Part shown: piece by piece, positions 1 through 6,741 of the stretch
Layout: each line of letters opens with the position of its first letter
How positions within the stretch are numbered: the stretch's first letter is position 1
NCBI GenBank assembly: GCA_021802185.1
Contig: JAKAAV010000069.1
Coordinates: 1-8,738 of the forward strand
Origin: Chloroflexota bacterium
GTDB lineage: Bacteria; Chloroflexota; Limnocylindria; Limnocylindrales; CSP1-4
Direction of reading: 5' to 3'
Length of the DNA: 8,738 bases
Position numbers and translations under genes: made by a program
The notes under the pieces: model-generated
Told to the model about the DNA's origin: nothing
The model's input: the letters and a program-made list of their open reading frames with translations, nothing else
Database searches by the model: none

Positions 1-31
1 CGATCGTCCTGCCAAGGAGCCGTGGCGCCCG

Positions 32-166
32 ATGAAGCAGACCTACCAGCCCAAGAAGCGACATCGCGCCAAGGAGCACGGCTTCCGCGCCAGGATGAAG
101 ACGCGCGGCGGACGACGGGTCCTCGCCGCACGGCGGGCGCGAGGCCGGCAGCGCCTGACCGTCTGA
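32..166 (+). CDS. rpmH: 50S ribosomal protein L34
   Basis: Encodes a 44-residue protein, the usual L34 length, beginning MKQTYQPKK and carrying the family core [16 protein letters not shown], with a very basic C-terminus ending RQRLTV. L34 is a small 23S rRNA-binding protein of the large ribosomal subunit. The ATG was chosen because it gives the canonical MK-TYQPK N-terminus; an AAGGAG at 14-19 lies upstream at a rather long 12-nt spacing. The stop is 13 nt before rnpA, the classic rpmH-rnpA pairing found close to the replication origin in many bacteria. Any dnaA or origin would lie left of the window and is not seen. Confidence 0.96.
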   Translation: MKQTYQPKKRHRAKEHGFRARMKTRGGRRVLAARRARGRQRLTV

Positions 167-179
167 CCGCAGGATCGCG

Positions 180-536
180 ATGGCGATCCCGCTGGAGACG
201 CTCCGCCGCCCGGCGGACTTCGCGGCCCTCCAGCAACATGGGCGCAGCCGGGCACATCCGCTCGTCGTCGTTCGGGCCGGCCATAACGGCCTCGATCGCA
301 CCCGTTACGCCTTTTCGACGGGCCGGCATCTTGGAGGTGCGGTGATCCGCAACCGCGTCCGCAGGCGGCTCCGCGAGATCGTGCGAGCGCTCGCGCCACG
401 CATCGCGCCCGGCTGGGACGTCCTGATCGTCGCGCGCCCGGCAGCCGTCGCCGTCCGGTATGACGAGCTGCGCGACGCCGTCCTCGCCCTCCTCGGGCGT
501 CACGGCATCCTCGTCGCGGAGCGGTGCGCGGGATGA
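180..536 (+). CDS. rnpA: Ribonuclease P protein component
   Basis: Encodes a 118-residue basic protein, within the family's normal range (about 110-130). It is the protein subunit of RNase P, which helps the catalytic RNA bind precursor tRNAs and remove their 5' leaders. The N-terminus carries the family's R-x-x-DF element (residues 10-14), and the RNR signature is at residues 57-59 within [15 protein letters not shown], preceded by FSTGRHLG. The ATG at 180 follows an AGGA at 171-174. The stop codon overlaps the yidD start as ATGA (533-536), so yidD is probably translated by reinitiation. No internal oddities were seen. Confidence 0.95.
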   Translation: MAIPLETLRRPADFAALQQHGRSRAHPLVVVRAGHNGLDRTRYAFSTGRHLGGAVIRNRVRRRLREIVRALAPRIAPGWDVLIVARPAAVAVRYDELRDAVLALLGRHGILVAERCAG

Positions 537-751
537 GAAGGCTGGGTATCGCGATGAGGACCGCCGCCATCCGGCTGTACCGGATCCTGTTCGCCTGGTT
601 GCCGTCGTCGTGCCGGTTCGAACCGTCCTGCTCGCGCTACACCGAGCAGGCCATCGCGAAGTACGGTCTGATCCGTGGCAGCGCGATGGGAGCGCGCCGG
701 ATCTCGCGATGTCACCCGTGGAACCCGGGCGGCTATGACCCGGTTCCGTAG
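533..751 (+). CDS. yidD: YidD, membrane protein insertion efficiency factor
   Basis: Encodes a 72-residue protein with the full YidD signature: [11 protein letters not shown] at residues 26-36 (Cys27 and Cys33), a third Cys at 60, and the C-terminal [10 protein letters not shown]. YidD is a small membrane-associated protein encoded between rnpA and yidC in most bacteria; in E. coli it aids membrane-protein insertion. An N-terminal amphipathic helix ([11 protein letters not shown]) would peripherally anchor it. The ATG at 533 was chosen because it overlaps the rnpA stop (ATGA) and gives the usual short lead before the helix. A GTG at 524 would add three residues, and an ATG at 554 would remove seven. 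Confidence 0.93.
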   Translation: MRRLGIAMRTAAIRLYRILFAWLPSSCRFEPSCSRYTEQAIAKYGLIRGSAMGARRISRCHPWNPGGYDPVP

Positions 752-778
752 GTCACAGGGAAGGGAGCGCTCCGCGAG

Positions 779-2026
779 GTGATCCTCCGCCGACTCGGGC
801 TGGTGCCCGTGGCCGCGGTGCTGGCCGTCATGGCGCTGTTCGCCGTGAACCCGACGGCCTTCGCCGCGTCGCCGTCACCCGGCGCCGCCCCGGCAGCCAC
901 TCCCGTCACGACGCCCGTTCCCGCGGGTGGTGCCGCCACCCATGCTCCATGCCCGAACCCGACGCCGACGGCCACGCCCAAGCTCGGGCCCGGGGAGACC
1001 CCCGGGCCGACCCACCACCCGAACCTGTGCCCGGCGCAGCCGAACGGCGCCGACCCATTCAGCCTGCTGGCCTGGGTGTTCACGCCGGTCTTCCAGGCGA
1101 TCTTCCTCGTCCTCGTGTTCTTCTACAACATCGTCGGGGACATCGGGATCGCGATCATCCTCGTCACGCTGCTGATCCGGCTGCTGCTCGTGCCGGTGTA
1201 CCGCGCGCAGATCGTGTCGCAGCGCCGCATGCAGATGCTTCAGCCGGAGTTGCGGGCGATCTCGCAGAAGTTCAAGGGCGACCGCCAGAAGATCAGCCAG
1301 GAGCAGATGCGGCTCTACCAGGAGCGCGGCGTCAACCCCGCCTCCGGCTGCCTGCCGACGATGCTCACGATGGTCCTGCTGCTGCCGATGTACTCGGTGT
1401 TCTCGTCGGGCCTGACCGCCCCGAACATCAGCTCGATGCTCAGCGTGTTCGGGACGCAGGTCGTCAGCGTCAAGTGCCAGGCCGAGGCTGCAGCGGGGAC
1501 GGCGCCCTGCATCCAACCCCACATCTGGTGGCTCGGCGGCCTCAACGCCAGCACACCCGAGATCCTGTTCAGGATCCCGGTCATCGGTTTCGGCTTCAGC
1601 CTGCTGGCCCTCGTCTCCGCGCTCCTCCAGCTGCTGCAGACGCGGATGATGATGCCGAGCTCGAGCGATCCTCAGGCGCAGGCGCAGCAGCGCGCGTTCC
1701 TGCTCCTGCCGCTGCTCTCGCTCGTCTACGGGTCGTTCCTGCCGGCCGGGCTCTTCATCTACTGGATCGTCACCACCCTGTTCTCGGTCGTCCAGCAGTA
1801 CCTCATCGCGGGCTGGGGTTCGCTCTTCCCCCTGTTCGGCTGGACCCCTGGATTCGCGGTGGGGCACACCCCGCGCTTCGCGCCCCCGCCCCCGAAACCG
1901 CGCGAGACGAAGGCGGGCGAACCGAGTCCGGCGCCCGCGCGCCGAGACCCGAAGGACAATGCCGCTGGCACGGTGCGACCGAACAGGGAACGGGGACGCA
2001 CGAGCCGGCGAGGGAGGCGTCGATGA
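779..2026 (+). CDS. yidC: YidC/Oxa1 family membrane protein insertase with signal peptide and extended linker
   Basis: Encodes a 415-residue insertase that places proteins in the cytoplasmic membrane, alone or with SecYEG. Residues 1-30 form a signal peptide (MILRRLGLVP, a hydrophobic core, then AFA-A). Residues 31-92 are a Pro/Thr/Ala-rich linker with Cys58 and Cys84. The Oxa1 core starts near 93 with about five membrane segments. The functional Arg of the hydrophilic groove is R134 in TLLIRLLLVPV, followed by the charged cytoplasmic hairpin (about 141-185). A predicted outside loop holds Cys233 and Cys244. Residues 365-415 are a Pro-rich then strongly basic tail ending GRTSRRGRRR, likely ribosome or RNA contacting. 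The GTG start at 779 gives the complete signal peptide, with GGGAG at 763-767 upstream. The stop overlaps the khpB ATG. Confidence 0.93.
   Translation: MILRRLGLVPVAAVLAVMALFAVNPTAFAASPSPGAAPAATPVTTPVPAGGAATHAPCPNPTPTATPKLGPGETPGPTHHPNLCPAQPNGADPFSLLAWVFTPVFQAIFLVLVFFYNIVGDIGIAIILVTLLIRLLLVPVYRAQIVSQRRMQMLQPELRAISQKFKGDRQKISQEQMRLYQERGVNPASGCLPTMLTMVLLLPMYSVFSSGLTAPNISSMLSVFGTQVVSVKCQAEAAAGTAPCIQPHIWWLGGLNASTPEILFRIPVIGFGFSLLALVSALLQLLQTRMMMPSSSDPQAQAQQRAFLLLPLLSLVYGSFLPAGLFIYWIVTTLFSVVQQYLIAGWGSLFPLFGWTPGFAVGHTPRFAPPPPKPRETKAGEPSPAPARRDPKDNAAGTVRPNRERGRTSRRGRRR
2012..2017 (+). promoter_or_regulatory. Shine-Dalgarno of khpB
   Basis: GGGAGG lies inside the last codons of yidC, 5 nt before the ATG at 2023. 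It fixes the khpB start despite an open frame that runs far upstream through yidC without a stop. Confidence 0.75.
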
Positions 2027-3159
2027 CCAGCGAGTACCAGGAGTTCACCGGCAAGACCGTCGAGGAGGCGCTCCGCCAGGCGCGCGATGCCTTCGGCGTT
2101 TCCGGGCTGGATGACCTCGACTTCGAGATCCTCACGCCGGGCAGTCGCGGCGTCCTCGGGATGGGTGCCGAGCCCGCCCGCGTCATCGCCGCGCCGCGGA
2201 CGGCGCTCGGCGGAGCGACCCCGCGCCGAGCCGCGGCCGAGGCCGAGCCGCTGCCGCCGATGCCGCAGCGGCCTCCGCGCGAAGAACGTCGCGGCGAAGA
2301 GCGCGGGCGTCCCGCTCGGGGACCGGAGGATCGGACACGTGGGCACGAGCGGGGACCGCTGCCCGAGCGCGGCGAGCGCGTGCCCGAGCGGGCCGAGGAC
2401 GGGTCGGACCGTGGTGAGCATGGCCCCGAGCGGGGCGACCGCGTGCCCGAACGGGGCGACCGCGTACCCGAGCGGGCCGACCGCGCCCCCGAGCGGGCCG
2501 ACAGCGGCGAGGCGCCAGTCCGGGCCGAGCGTCATGAGCGGCCGGGTCGCGGCGGCGAGCGTCCCGTGGGACGGCGCCCCGAGCATCGCGAGCAGCGCGG
2601 CGCCGTCACCCTGAGCGAGGGCGAGCGCGCGGAGGTGGCCGCGGCGCGGTCGCTGAACGTCGAGCGCGAGGAGATCCAGGCAGCGGAGGCCAGCCCCGAG
2701 GCACTCGAGGCGGGCCGCGAGATCCTGCAGACGCTGCTCGGCCACCTCGGCTACGACGTCGTCGTGACCGTCCACACGGGCGAGACCGCCAAGCTCGACG
2801 TGACCGGAGAGGGGGCCGAGAAGGAGGCGCTCGGTGCGCTGATCGGGCGCAAGGGCGAGCGGCTGTCCGCGCTGCAGCACCTCGTGAACCTGCTGCTCTC
2901 CCGCCGGATGGGCGAGTGGACCCGCGTGCTCGTCGACGTCGAGGACTACCGGGGCCGGCGCGAGCGCCAGCTGCGCGAGATCGCGAATCGGGCCGCGGAT
3001 CGTGTCGAGGAGACGGGCCGGATGCTGCAGCTCGAGCCGATGCCGGCGCTCGAGCGCCGCTGGGTGCACCTCGCGCTGCGCGAGCGCTCCGGGATCGCGA
3101 CGCAGTCCATCGGCGAGGAGCCGAATCGCCGCGTCGTCGTGATCCCGCGCGGGGGATAG
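2023..3159 (+). CDS. khpB: KhpB/Jag RNA-binding protein (Jag-N, KH, R3H) with a long charged repeat linker
   Basis: Encodes a 378-residue protein. Residues 1 to about 58 are the Jag-N domain (EFTGKTVEEAL, then the glycine-rich SRGVLGMGAEPA). Residues about 60-205 are a low-complexity Arg/Glu/Pro/Gly linker with heptad-like PERGDRV repeats. The KH domain follows, with its GxxG loop as G275-R-K-G278 in ALIGRKGERLSALQHLV. The C-terminal R3H domain has the R345-x-x-x-H349 pair and ends in VVVIPRGG. KhpB with KhpA binds RNAs and affects cell division and elongation in Gram-positives. It is normally encoded after yidC, as here. The start is set by GGGAGG at 2012-2017 and the ATGA overlap with yidC. 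It is longer than typical Jag (about 200-270) because of the linker. Confidence 0.93.
   Translation: MTSEYQEFTGKTVEEALRQARDAFGVSGLDDLDFEILTPGSRGVLGMGAEPARVIAAPRTALGGATPRRAAAEAEPLPPMPQRPPREERRGEERGRPARGPEDRTRGHERGPLPERGERVPERAEDGSDRGEHGPERGDRVPERGDRVPERADRAPERADSGEAPVRAERHERPGRGGERPVGRRPEHREQRGAVTLSEGERAEVAAARSLNVEREEIQAAEASPEALEAGREILQTLLGHLGYDVVVTVHTGETAKLDVTGEGAEKEALGALIGRKGERLSALQHLVNLLLSRRMGEWTRVLVDVEDYRGRRERQLREIANRAADRVEETGRMLQLEPMPALERRWVHLALRERSGIATQSIGEEPNRRVVVIPRGG
2362..2508 (+). repeat. In-frame 21-bp tandem repeats inside khpB
   Basis: Four consecutive 21-bp units (2425-2445, 2446-2466, 2467-2487, 2488-2508) encode PERGDRV, PERGDRV, PERADRA and PERADSG. A diverged unit at 2362-2382 encodes PERGERV, followed by a partial one. 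Each unit begins CCCGA(G/A)CGG. The period is a multiple of three, so the frame is preserved and copy number can change without breaking the gene. The product is a charged, probably disordered linker between the Jag-N and KH domains. Confidence 0.85.
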
Positions 3160-3216
3160 CCGCCGGATCCTGCGCGAGGGATAGCCGCCGGATCCGTGCG
3201 AGGGATAGCGCCGGCC
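3147..3216 (+). repeat. 25-bp tandem repeat spanning the khpB stop codon
   Basis: Unit 1 (3147-3171) holds the last codons and TAG of khpB. Unit 2 (3172-3196) copies it with only two substitutions, including a second GGGATAGCCGCCGGATCC. Unit 3 (3197 to about 3216) is a partial, more diverged copy. Because 25 is not a multiple of three, only unit 1 is coding. This looks like slippage or unequal recombination duplicating the gene's 3' end. The GGATCC palindromes recur as part of the unit. No terminator hairpin was seen here. Confidence 0.85.
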
Positions 3217-3222
3217 GGGCTG

Positions 3223-3270
3223 CGTCATTCGCATGACGACCGATGCCCGTACCATGTTGGGCGTCATGAC
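3223..3270 (+). promoter_or_regulatory. Candidate promoter with CGTCAT/ATGACG dyads for the VanW-family gene
   Basis: A possible -35, TTCGCA (3228-3233), and -10, TACCAT (3250-3255), are separated by 16 bp. Each matches four of six sigma-70-type consensus bases. A start of transcription near 3262-3265 would put the ATG at 3266 at the very 5' end, giving a leaderless mRNA; no Shine-Dalgarno precedes any candidate start. The -35 lies in a perfect dyad CGTCATTCGCATGACG (3223-3238), and a related palindrome GTCATGAC (3263-3270) covers the start codon. These could be operator sites. This is inferred from sequence pattern only. Confidence 0.4.
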
Positions 3271-5350
3271 AACCGAAACCGTCGCCCGGTCCGTCCCCGG
3301 CGCGCTGCCGTGGCGCCGCGCCCTCATCGTGTCGGGCGTCGCACTGCTCGGCCTCATCGCACTCGGGGGCGGCTTCGCCTTCGGATACCAGGAGGCGTTC
3401 TCCGGGCGCGCGGTCCCCGGCGTGAGCGTCGGTGGCGTCGCGATCGGCGGGCTCGACCGCGCCGCCGCCGAGAGCCGCCTGCGCGCGACGCTCCCGAGCG
3501 TGGATTCCGGGTCCCTGGTCCTCGTATCCGGCAGCGCGACCGAGCGCGTGTCGTTCGCGCGACTGGGCCGTGCGTACGACTACCGGTCGATGCTGGACGC
3601 CGCGCTGGCGTACGGCCATGGCGCCGACCTCCCGGCGGCCCTCCAGCAGGACGTGCAGGCCGCCCTGGCGGGCGAATCCGTGGCACCCCAGGTCACGTAC
3701 GATCCTGCGGCGCTCGCGAGTGCCGTTGCCTCGGTCGCGGCCGGGCATGACGTCGCCCCGGTCAGCGCGTCCGTCGTGCTCGCCGGCAACGGCCAGTTCG
3801 CCGTCAGGCCCGCCGTCGAGGGCGTCTCCGTCGACCGGCAGGCGGCGGCCGCCGCGGCGGCAACCGGCCTCGCGTCTCCCGATGCCGCCGACGTCACGGT
3901 GAGGCTCGTCACGACGTCCACCGCGCCTGCCGTCACCACCGCCCAGGCCGAGGTGGCGATGCGAACCGCCCAGCAGATGACCTCGCAGCCGCTCTCGCTG
4001 ACCGTCTCGAACGACGCGAAGTTCTCCGCGACCGTACCGGTCGCGACCCTCCGCGGCTGGATCACCTTCGGATCGCCGCTCCCCGGCGGCGTCGTTCCGG
4101 CGCCGGCCGCGCCCTCACCGAGCTCGAAGCCCGGCGCGCCGGCATCGGCGTCGCCCGCAGCCTCACCGTCGCCGACAGCGAGCACAGCAGCGCCCTCGCC
4201 CGCGGCGCCAGCCTCGGTGCCCCCCACGCCGGCCTCGTCGCCTGCGCCCGGTGTGTCGACCGCCCCGTCCGCCGCCGGATACGTGGCGCTCGTGTCCGCC
4301 GGCCCCGTCCGGACCACGCTCGCGGCGTTCGCTCCGAAGCTCGACCGCGCTCCTGCCGACGCGCAGTACCTGCTGGGCAACGGCAGGGTCGTTGGCGTGC
4401 TGGCGGGCCGCAACGGCTCGCAGCTCGACGTTGAAGCGAGCGTGAACGCCGTCGTGGCAGCGCTCGAGCTTCGAGCCGCAGGGACGCCCGCTCCGGCCGC
4501 CGGCCTCGTCACCGCGTCGGTTACGCCGAAGGTGACGACCGACACGGCGAAACAGACGGCGCCGCTCATGAAGATGGTCGGCAGCTGGACCACCTATTTC
4601 GTCCCCGGCATCGCCAACTACTGGGGCAGGAACATCGCCATTCCGGCCGCGAAGATCGACGGCTACGTCGTCGCCCCAGGCGCGTGGTTCGACTTCTGGC
4701 AGGTCGTCGGCTACCCGACGCTCGCCGAGGGCTACGGAATGGGCGGCGCGATCATCAACGGCCACACGCAGGAGCAGGGCGCGATCGCGGGCGGCATCTG
4801 CAGCACGTCGACCACGCTCTTCAACGCCGCCCTGCGCGCCGGGTACGAGATCGGCGACCGTGCCAACCACTACTACTACATCAGCCGGTACCCGGTGGGT
4901 CTCGACGCGACAGTCGCGATCTGGGACGGCGGGGAGCAGGACATGACGTGGCGGAACGACACGCCGTACCCGGTGCTGATCCACGCCATCAATGGGCCGG
5001 GCACGGTGACGTTCCAGCTGTTCAGCGTGGACCTGCACCGTACGGTGACGCTCTCGACGCCCGTGGTGAAGAACTACACGTACGCGACGACCGACTACTC
5101 GTACGTCACCACGCTCGCCCCCGGACAGACGGAGCAGGTCGAGTATCCTGCCAACGGGTTCGACTCCTGGGTGACGCGCGTGGTCCGCGATGCCTCGGGT
5201 GCCGTGATCCACCAGGAGACGTACTACTCGCATTACGCGCTGGTGAACGGGCTCATCGAGGTCGGGGTGGCGAAGGGGTCGACCCCCTCACCGACGCCCA
5301 CGCCGAAGCCTTCACCGACGCCCTCCCCCTCCCCGTCGGCACACCCCTGA
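3266..5350 (+). CDS. Membrane-anchored VanW-family protein with PG_binding_4-type repeats
   Basis: Encodes 694 residues. Residues 19-41 are a signal anchor. PGVSVGGVAIGGLD (51-64) and about 65-215 resemble the first PG_binding_4-type module. A second module begins near 226 and is interrupted by a Pro/Ala/Ser linker (about 272-337), resuming to SQLDVEASVNAVVAAL. The VanW domain (about 441-575) has AGGICSTSTTLFNAAL (Cys512) and NHYYYISRYPVGLDATV. A beta-rich C-terminal part (about 585-668) follows, then a Ser/Thr/Pro tail to the end. VanW proteins occur with vancomycin resistance or cell-wall genes, but their biochemical role is unsettled; an extracellular wall-associated function is inferred. 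In-frame ATGs also exist at 3233 and 3254. 3266 was chosen from the promoter layout. The gene is probably monocistronic. Confidence 0.88.
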   Translation: MTTETVARSVPGALPWRRALIVSGVALLGLIALGGGFAFGYQEAFSGRAVPGVSVGGVAIGGLDRAAAESRLRATLPSVDSGSLVLVSGSATERVSFARLGRAYDYRSMLDAALAYGHGADLPAALQQDVQAALAGESVAPQVTYDPAALASAVASVAAGHDVAPVSASVVLAGNGQFAVRPAVEGVSVDRQAAAAAAATGLASPDAADVTVRLVTTSTAPAVTTAQAEVAMRTAQQMTSQPLSLTVSNDAKFSATVPVATLRGWITFGSPLPGGVVPAPAAPSPSSKPGAPASASPAASPSPTASTAAPSPAAPASVPPTPASSPAPGVSTAPSAAGYVALVSAGPVRTTLAAFAPKLDRAPADAQYLLGNGRVVGVLAGRNGSQLDVEASVNAVVAALELRAAGTPAPAAGLVTASVTPKVTTDTAKQTAPLMKMVGSWTTYFVPGIANYWGRNIAIPAAKIDGYVVAPGAWFDFWQVVGYPTLAEGYGMGGAIINGHTQEQGAIAGGICSTSTTLFNAALRAGYEIGDRANHYYYISRYPVGLDATVAIWDGGEQDMTWRNDTPYPVLIHAINGPGTVTFQLFSVDLHRTVTLSTPVVKNYTYATTDYSYVTTLAPGQTEQVEYPANGFDSWVTRVVRDASGAVIHQETYYSHYALVNGLIEVGVAKGSTPSPTPTPKPSPTPSPSPSAHP

Positions 5351-5380
5351 GGCAAGACGGGCACACATCACGGCAAGACG

Positions 5381-5420
5381 ATGACCGGGGACCCTCTCGG
5401 GCCCCCGGTCGTTCCATTTC
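5381..5420 (+). terminator. Hairpin terminator after the VanW-family gene
   Basis: A 12-bp stem (5383-5394 with 5399-5410, one A-C mismatch) has a TCTC loop and starts 32 nt after the stop. It is followed by GTTCCATTTC, a weak U-tract. Because the next gene converges from the right, it may also stop transcription from the other side, though the opposite flank has no better U-run. Confidence 0.65.
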
Positions 5421-5448
5421 GGCCGTGCGTGGCGTTCGAACCCGAGGA

Positions 5449-5488
5449 AACCGCGGCCGGGACAGCGGGAACCGCGGTGTAACCGCGG
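5449..5488. repeat. Three AACCGCGG repeats, with a short hairpin beyond the phosphoesterase stop
   Basis: AACCGCGG occurs at 5449-5456, 5470-5477 and 5481-5488. The last two form an inverted pair CCGCGGT-GTA-ACCGCGG (5472-5488; 7-bp stem, 3-nt loop) starting 9 nt past the stop of the minus-strand phosphoesterase gene. It could be that gene's terminator. On that strand it is followed only by TTCCCG, so the assignment is weak. Confidence 0.4.
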
Positions 5489-5497
5489 GACTCGCCG

Positions 5498-6613
5498 TCA
5501 GGGGGCGATCAGGTTGATCATCGACTTCACCTGCGCCCCATCGGAGGCCGCGCCCAGGTAGCCCAGGTTCCAGGCCTGCTCGATCGTCTTCAGCATCGAG
5601 TAGTGGTTGTACGGAGTCGTATCGGTGTACGCGCGCGGGCCGTGCGTCGTGACGACGATCGCCGGGATGAGTCCCCCGCCGTACATGCCGCCGGCCCACG
5701 TGTTGGAGTCAGGTTGTCCCTTCGAGTTGAGGAACCGGTAGCCCGGCGGGAGGATCGGGGAATCGCAGCAGCCGGCCGCCGACGCCCACCCGTCGGTGGC
5801 CTTGTCGCCCGTGTAGTCATTCTCGTCGGTGAGGATGAAGATCGCGCTGTTCCCGGTCCAGGCGCTCGAGTGCATGATCGCCTCGACCGTCGTCTTCACG
5901 AACGCGTCGGCCTTCTGCTTGAGCGCCGCGTCGTTCGGATCGTCGTTCGTGTTCCCATAGCCGCACGGCGTCTCGGGGAAGCCGGGGATGGTGGAGACGC
6001 CGCCGTGCATGTCGTTGCACTGATCCGGAGTGATCCAGACGAAGTCGGCGACGTGGTTCGACGCGAGGTCGGACGCGAACTGGCTGTACGGCTTGATGTT
6101 CGCGAGCCGGGCGGGGTCGTTCCGGATGTCGTCGAACAGCACGAACGGGTTGTGCTTGCTCTGGTAGAGGCCGCCGTTGGCGCTGTCACCGAGGTAGCCG
6201 GCGGACGGCATCGCCTCCATGTAGGCGGCCCACGTCTTGTGGGCGGCCTCCAGCTGGTCGACCAGGTTGGTGTGGTCGAACCGGTTGGCCGGGTTGTCGT
6301 CGTTGACGAACCAGTTGCTGCCGCTGATCGCCGCAACATAGTTGGGCTCGCTCGGATGCGTGACGCCGTAGTAGTCGGCCGCCACCGCGTACGTGCCGGC
6401 GAGCTCGTTGATGAACGGCGCGTTCGAGTCGCCGAGGACGCTCGATTGTGAGTGGTTCTCGAGCATGATCACGAAGATGTGCTTCGGGCTGGCGTTCGTG
6501 CCGTTGCTCGCACTCGCGACGGCCGACTGGGCCGCCGGCGACAGGAGCCCTGCCAGCAGAGCGAACGCCGCGCCGAGGCGCAGCAGCCTTGAGCGGGGGA
6601 CGACCTGACCCAC
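5498..6613 (-). CDS. Secreted phosphoesterase (phospholipase C/acid phosphatase type, PF04185-like)
   Basis: Encodes 371 residues. Residues 1 to about 36 are a signal peptide (basic RSRLLRLG, a hydrophobic core, Ala-rich cleavage region), so it acts outside the membrane. Family motifs appear in order: HIFVIMLENHS (45-55, metal-binding Glu/Asn), THPSEPNYVAA (85-95), WITPDQCNDMHGG (193-205), FILTDENDY (259-267) and YNHYSMLKTIEQAW (335-348). This family hydrolyses phosphate mono- or diesters using divalent metals; the exact substrate cannot be read from sequence. Cys199, 217, 282 and 283 could form disulfides. The GTG at 6613 was chosen because a perfect AGGAGG lies 6 nt upstream and it begins the signal peptide directly. 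The frame is open to 6808, but that extension is Arg-rich and unlike a signal peptide. Confidence 0.9.
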   Translation of the reverse strand: MGQVVPRSRLLRLGAAFALLAGLLSPAAQSAVASASNGTNASPKHIFVIMLENHSQSSVLGDSNAPFINELAGTYAVAADYYGVTHPSEPNYVAAISGSNWFVNDDNPANRFDHTNLVDQLEAAHKTWAAYMEAMPSAGYLGDSANGGLYQSKHNPFVLFDDIRNDPARLANIKPYSQFASDLASNHVADFVWITPDQCNDMHGGVSTIPGFPETPCGYGNTNDDPNDAALKQKADAFVKTTVEAIMHSSAWTGNSAIFILTDENDYTGDKATDGWASAAGCCDSPILPPGYRFLNSKGQPDSNTWAGGMYGGGLIPAIVVTTHGPRAYTDTTPYNHYSMLKTIEQAWNLGYLGAASDGAQVKSMINLIAP

Positions 6614-6619
6614 GATCCA

Positions 6620-6625
6620 CCTCCT
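6620..6625 (-). promoter_or_regulatory. Shine-Dalgarno of the phosphoesterase gene
   Basis: A perfect AGGAGG on the minus strand, 6 nt before the GTG at 6613. It decides the start over the longer open frame reaching 6808. Confidence 0.85.
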
Positions 6626-6741
6626 GATGACGCGACGCGAGCGGCGGTCGCCATCCACTCCGGACGTGCAGGCTGGATCGGTGGGCAGGGAGGGACGCGT
6701 ACTGGCTCGCCGTCGTGCAGTCTGCCGGATCGCGAGCGCGG

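Noticed and set aside
875..1867. Minus-strand 330-codon open frame rich in Arg/Glu/Asp/His
   Set aside because: Composition is typical of antisense shadows of membrane-protein genes. It lies fully opposite yidC.
949..2022. An open frame in the khpB frame running upstream through yidC (736 codons in total)
   Set aside because: The yidC frame has clear domain content, and the upstream part is a shadow rich in Pro/Ala/Arg/Asp. The khpB start is fixed by GGGAGG and Jag-N homology at 2023.
2425..2508. Short regular repeats as a CRISPR array
   Set aside because: Units are contiguous with no spacers and encode an in-frame protein repeat.
1759..3357. Minus-strand 532-codon open frame with repetitive Gly/Pro/Leu/Ala segments opposite yidC and khpB
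   Set aside because: Its repeats are the mirror of the khpB 21-bp repeats. High GC suppresses stop codons, and it has no recognisable domain.
5988..5996. TGGTGGAGA, matching the ssrA 3' end complement, as an att copy
   Set aside because: Only nine bases match, it lies inside the phosphoesterase gene, and such a match is expected by chance.
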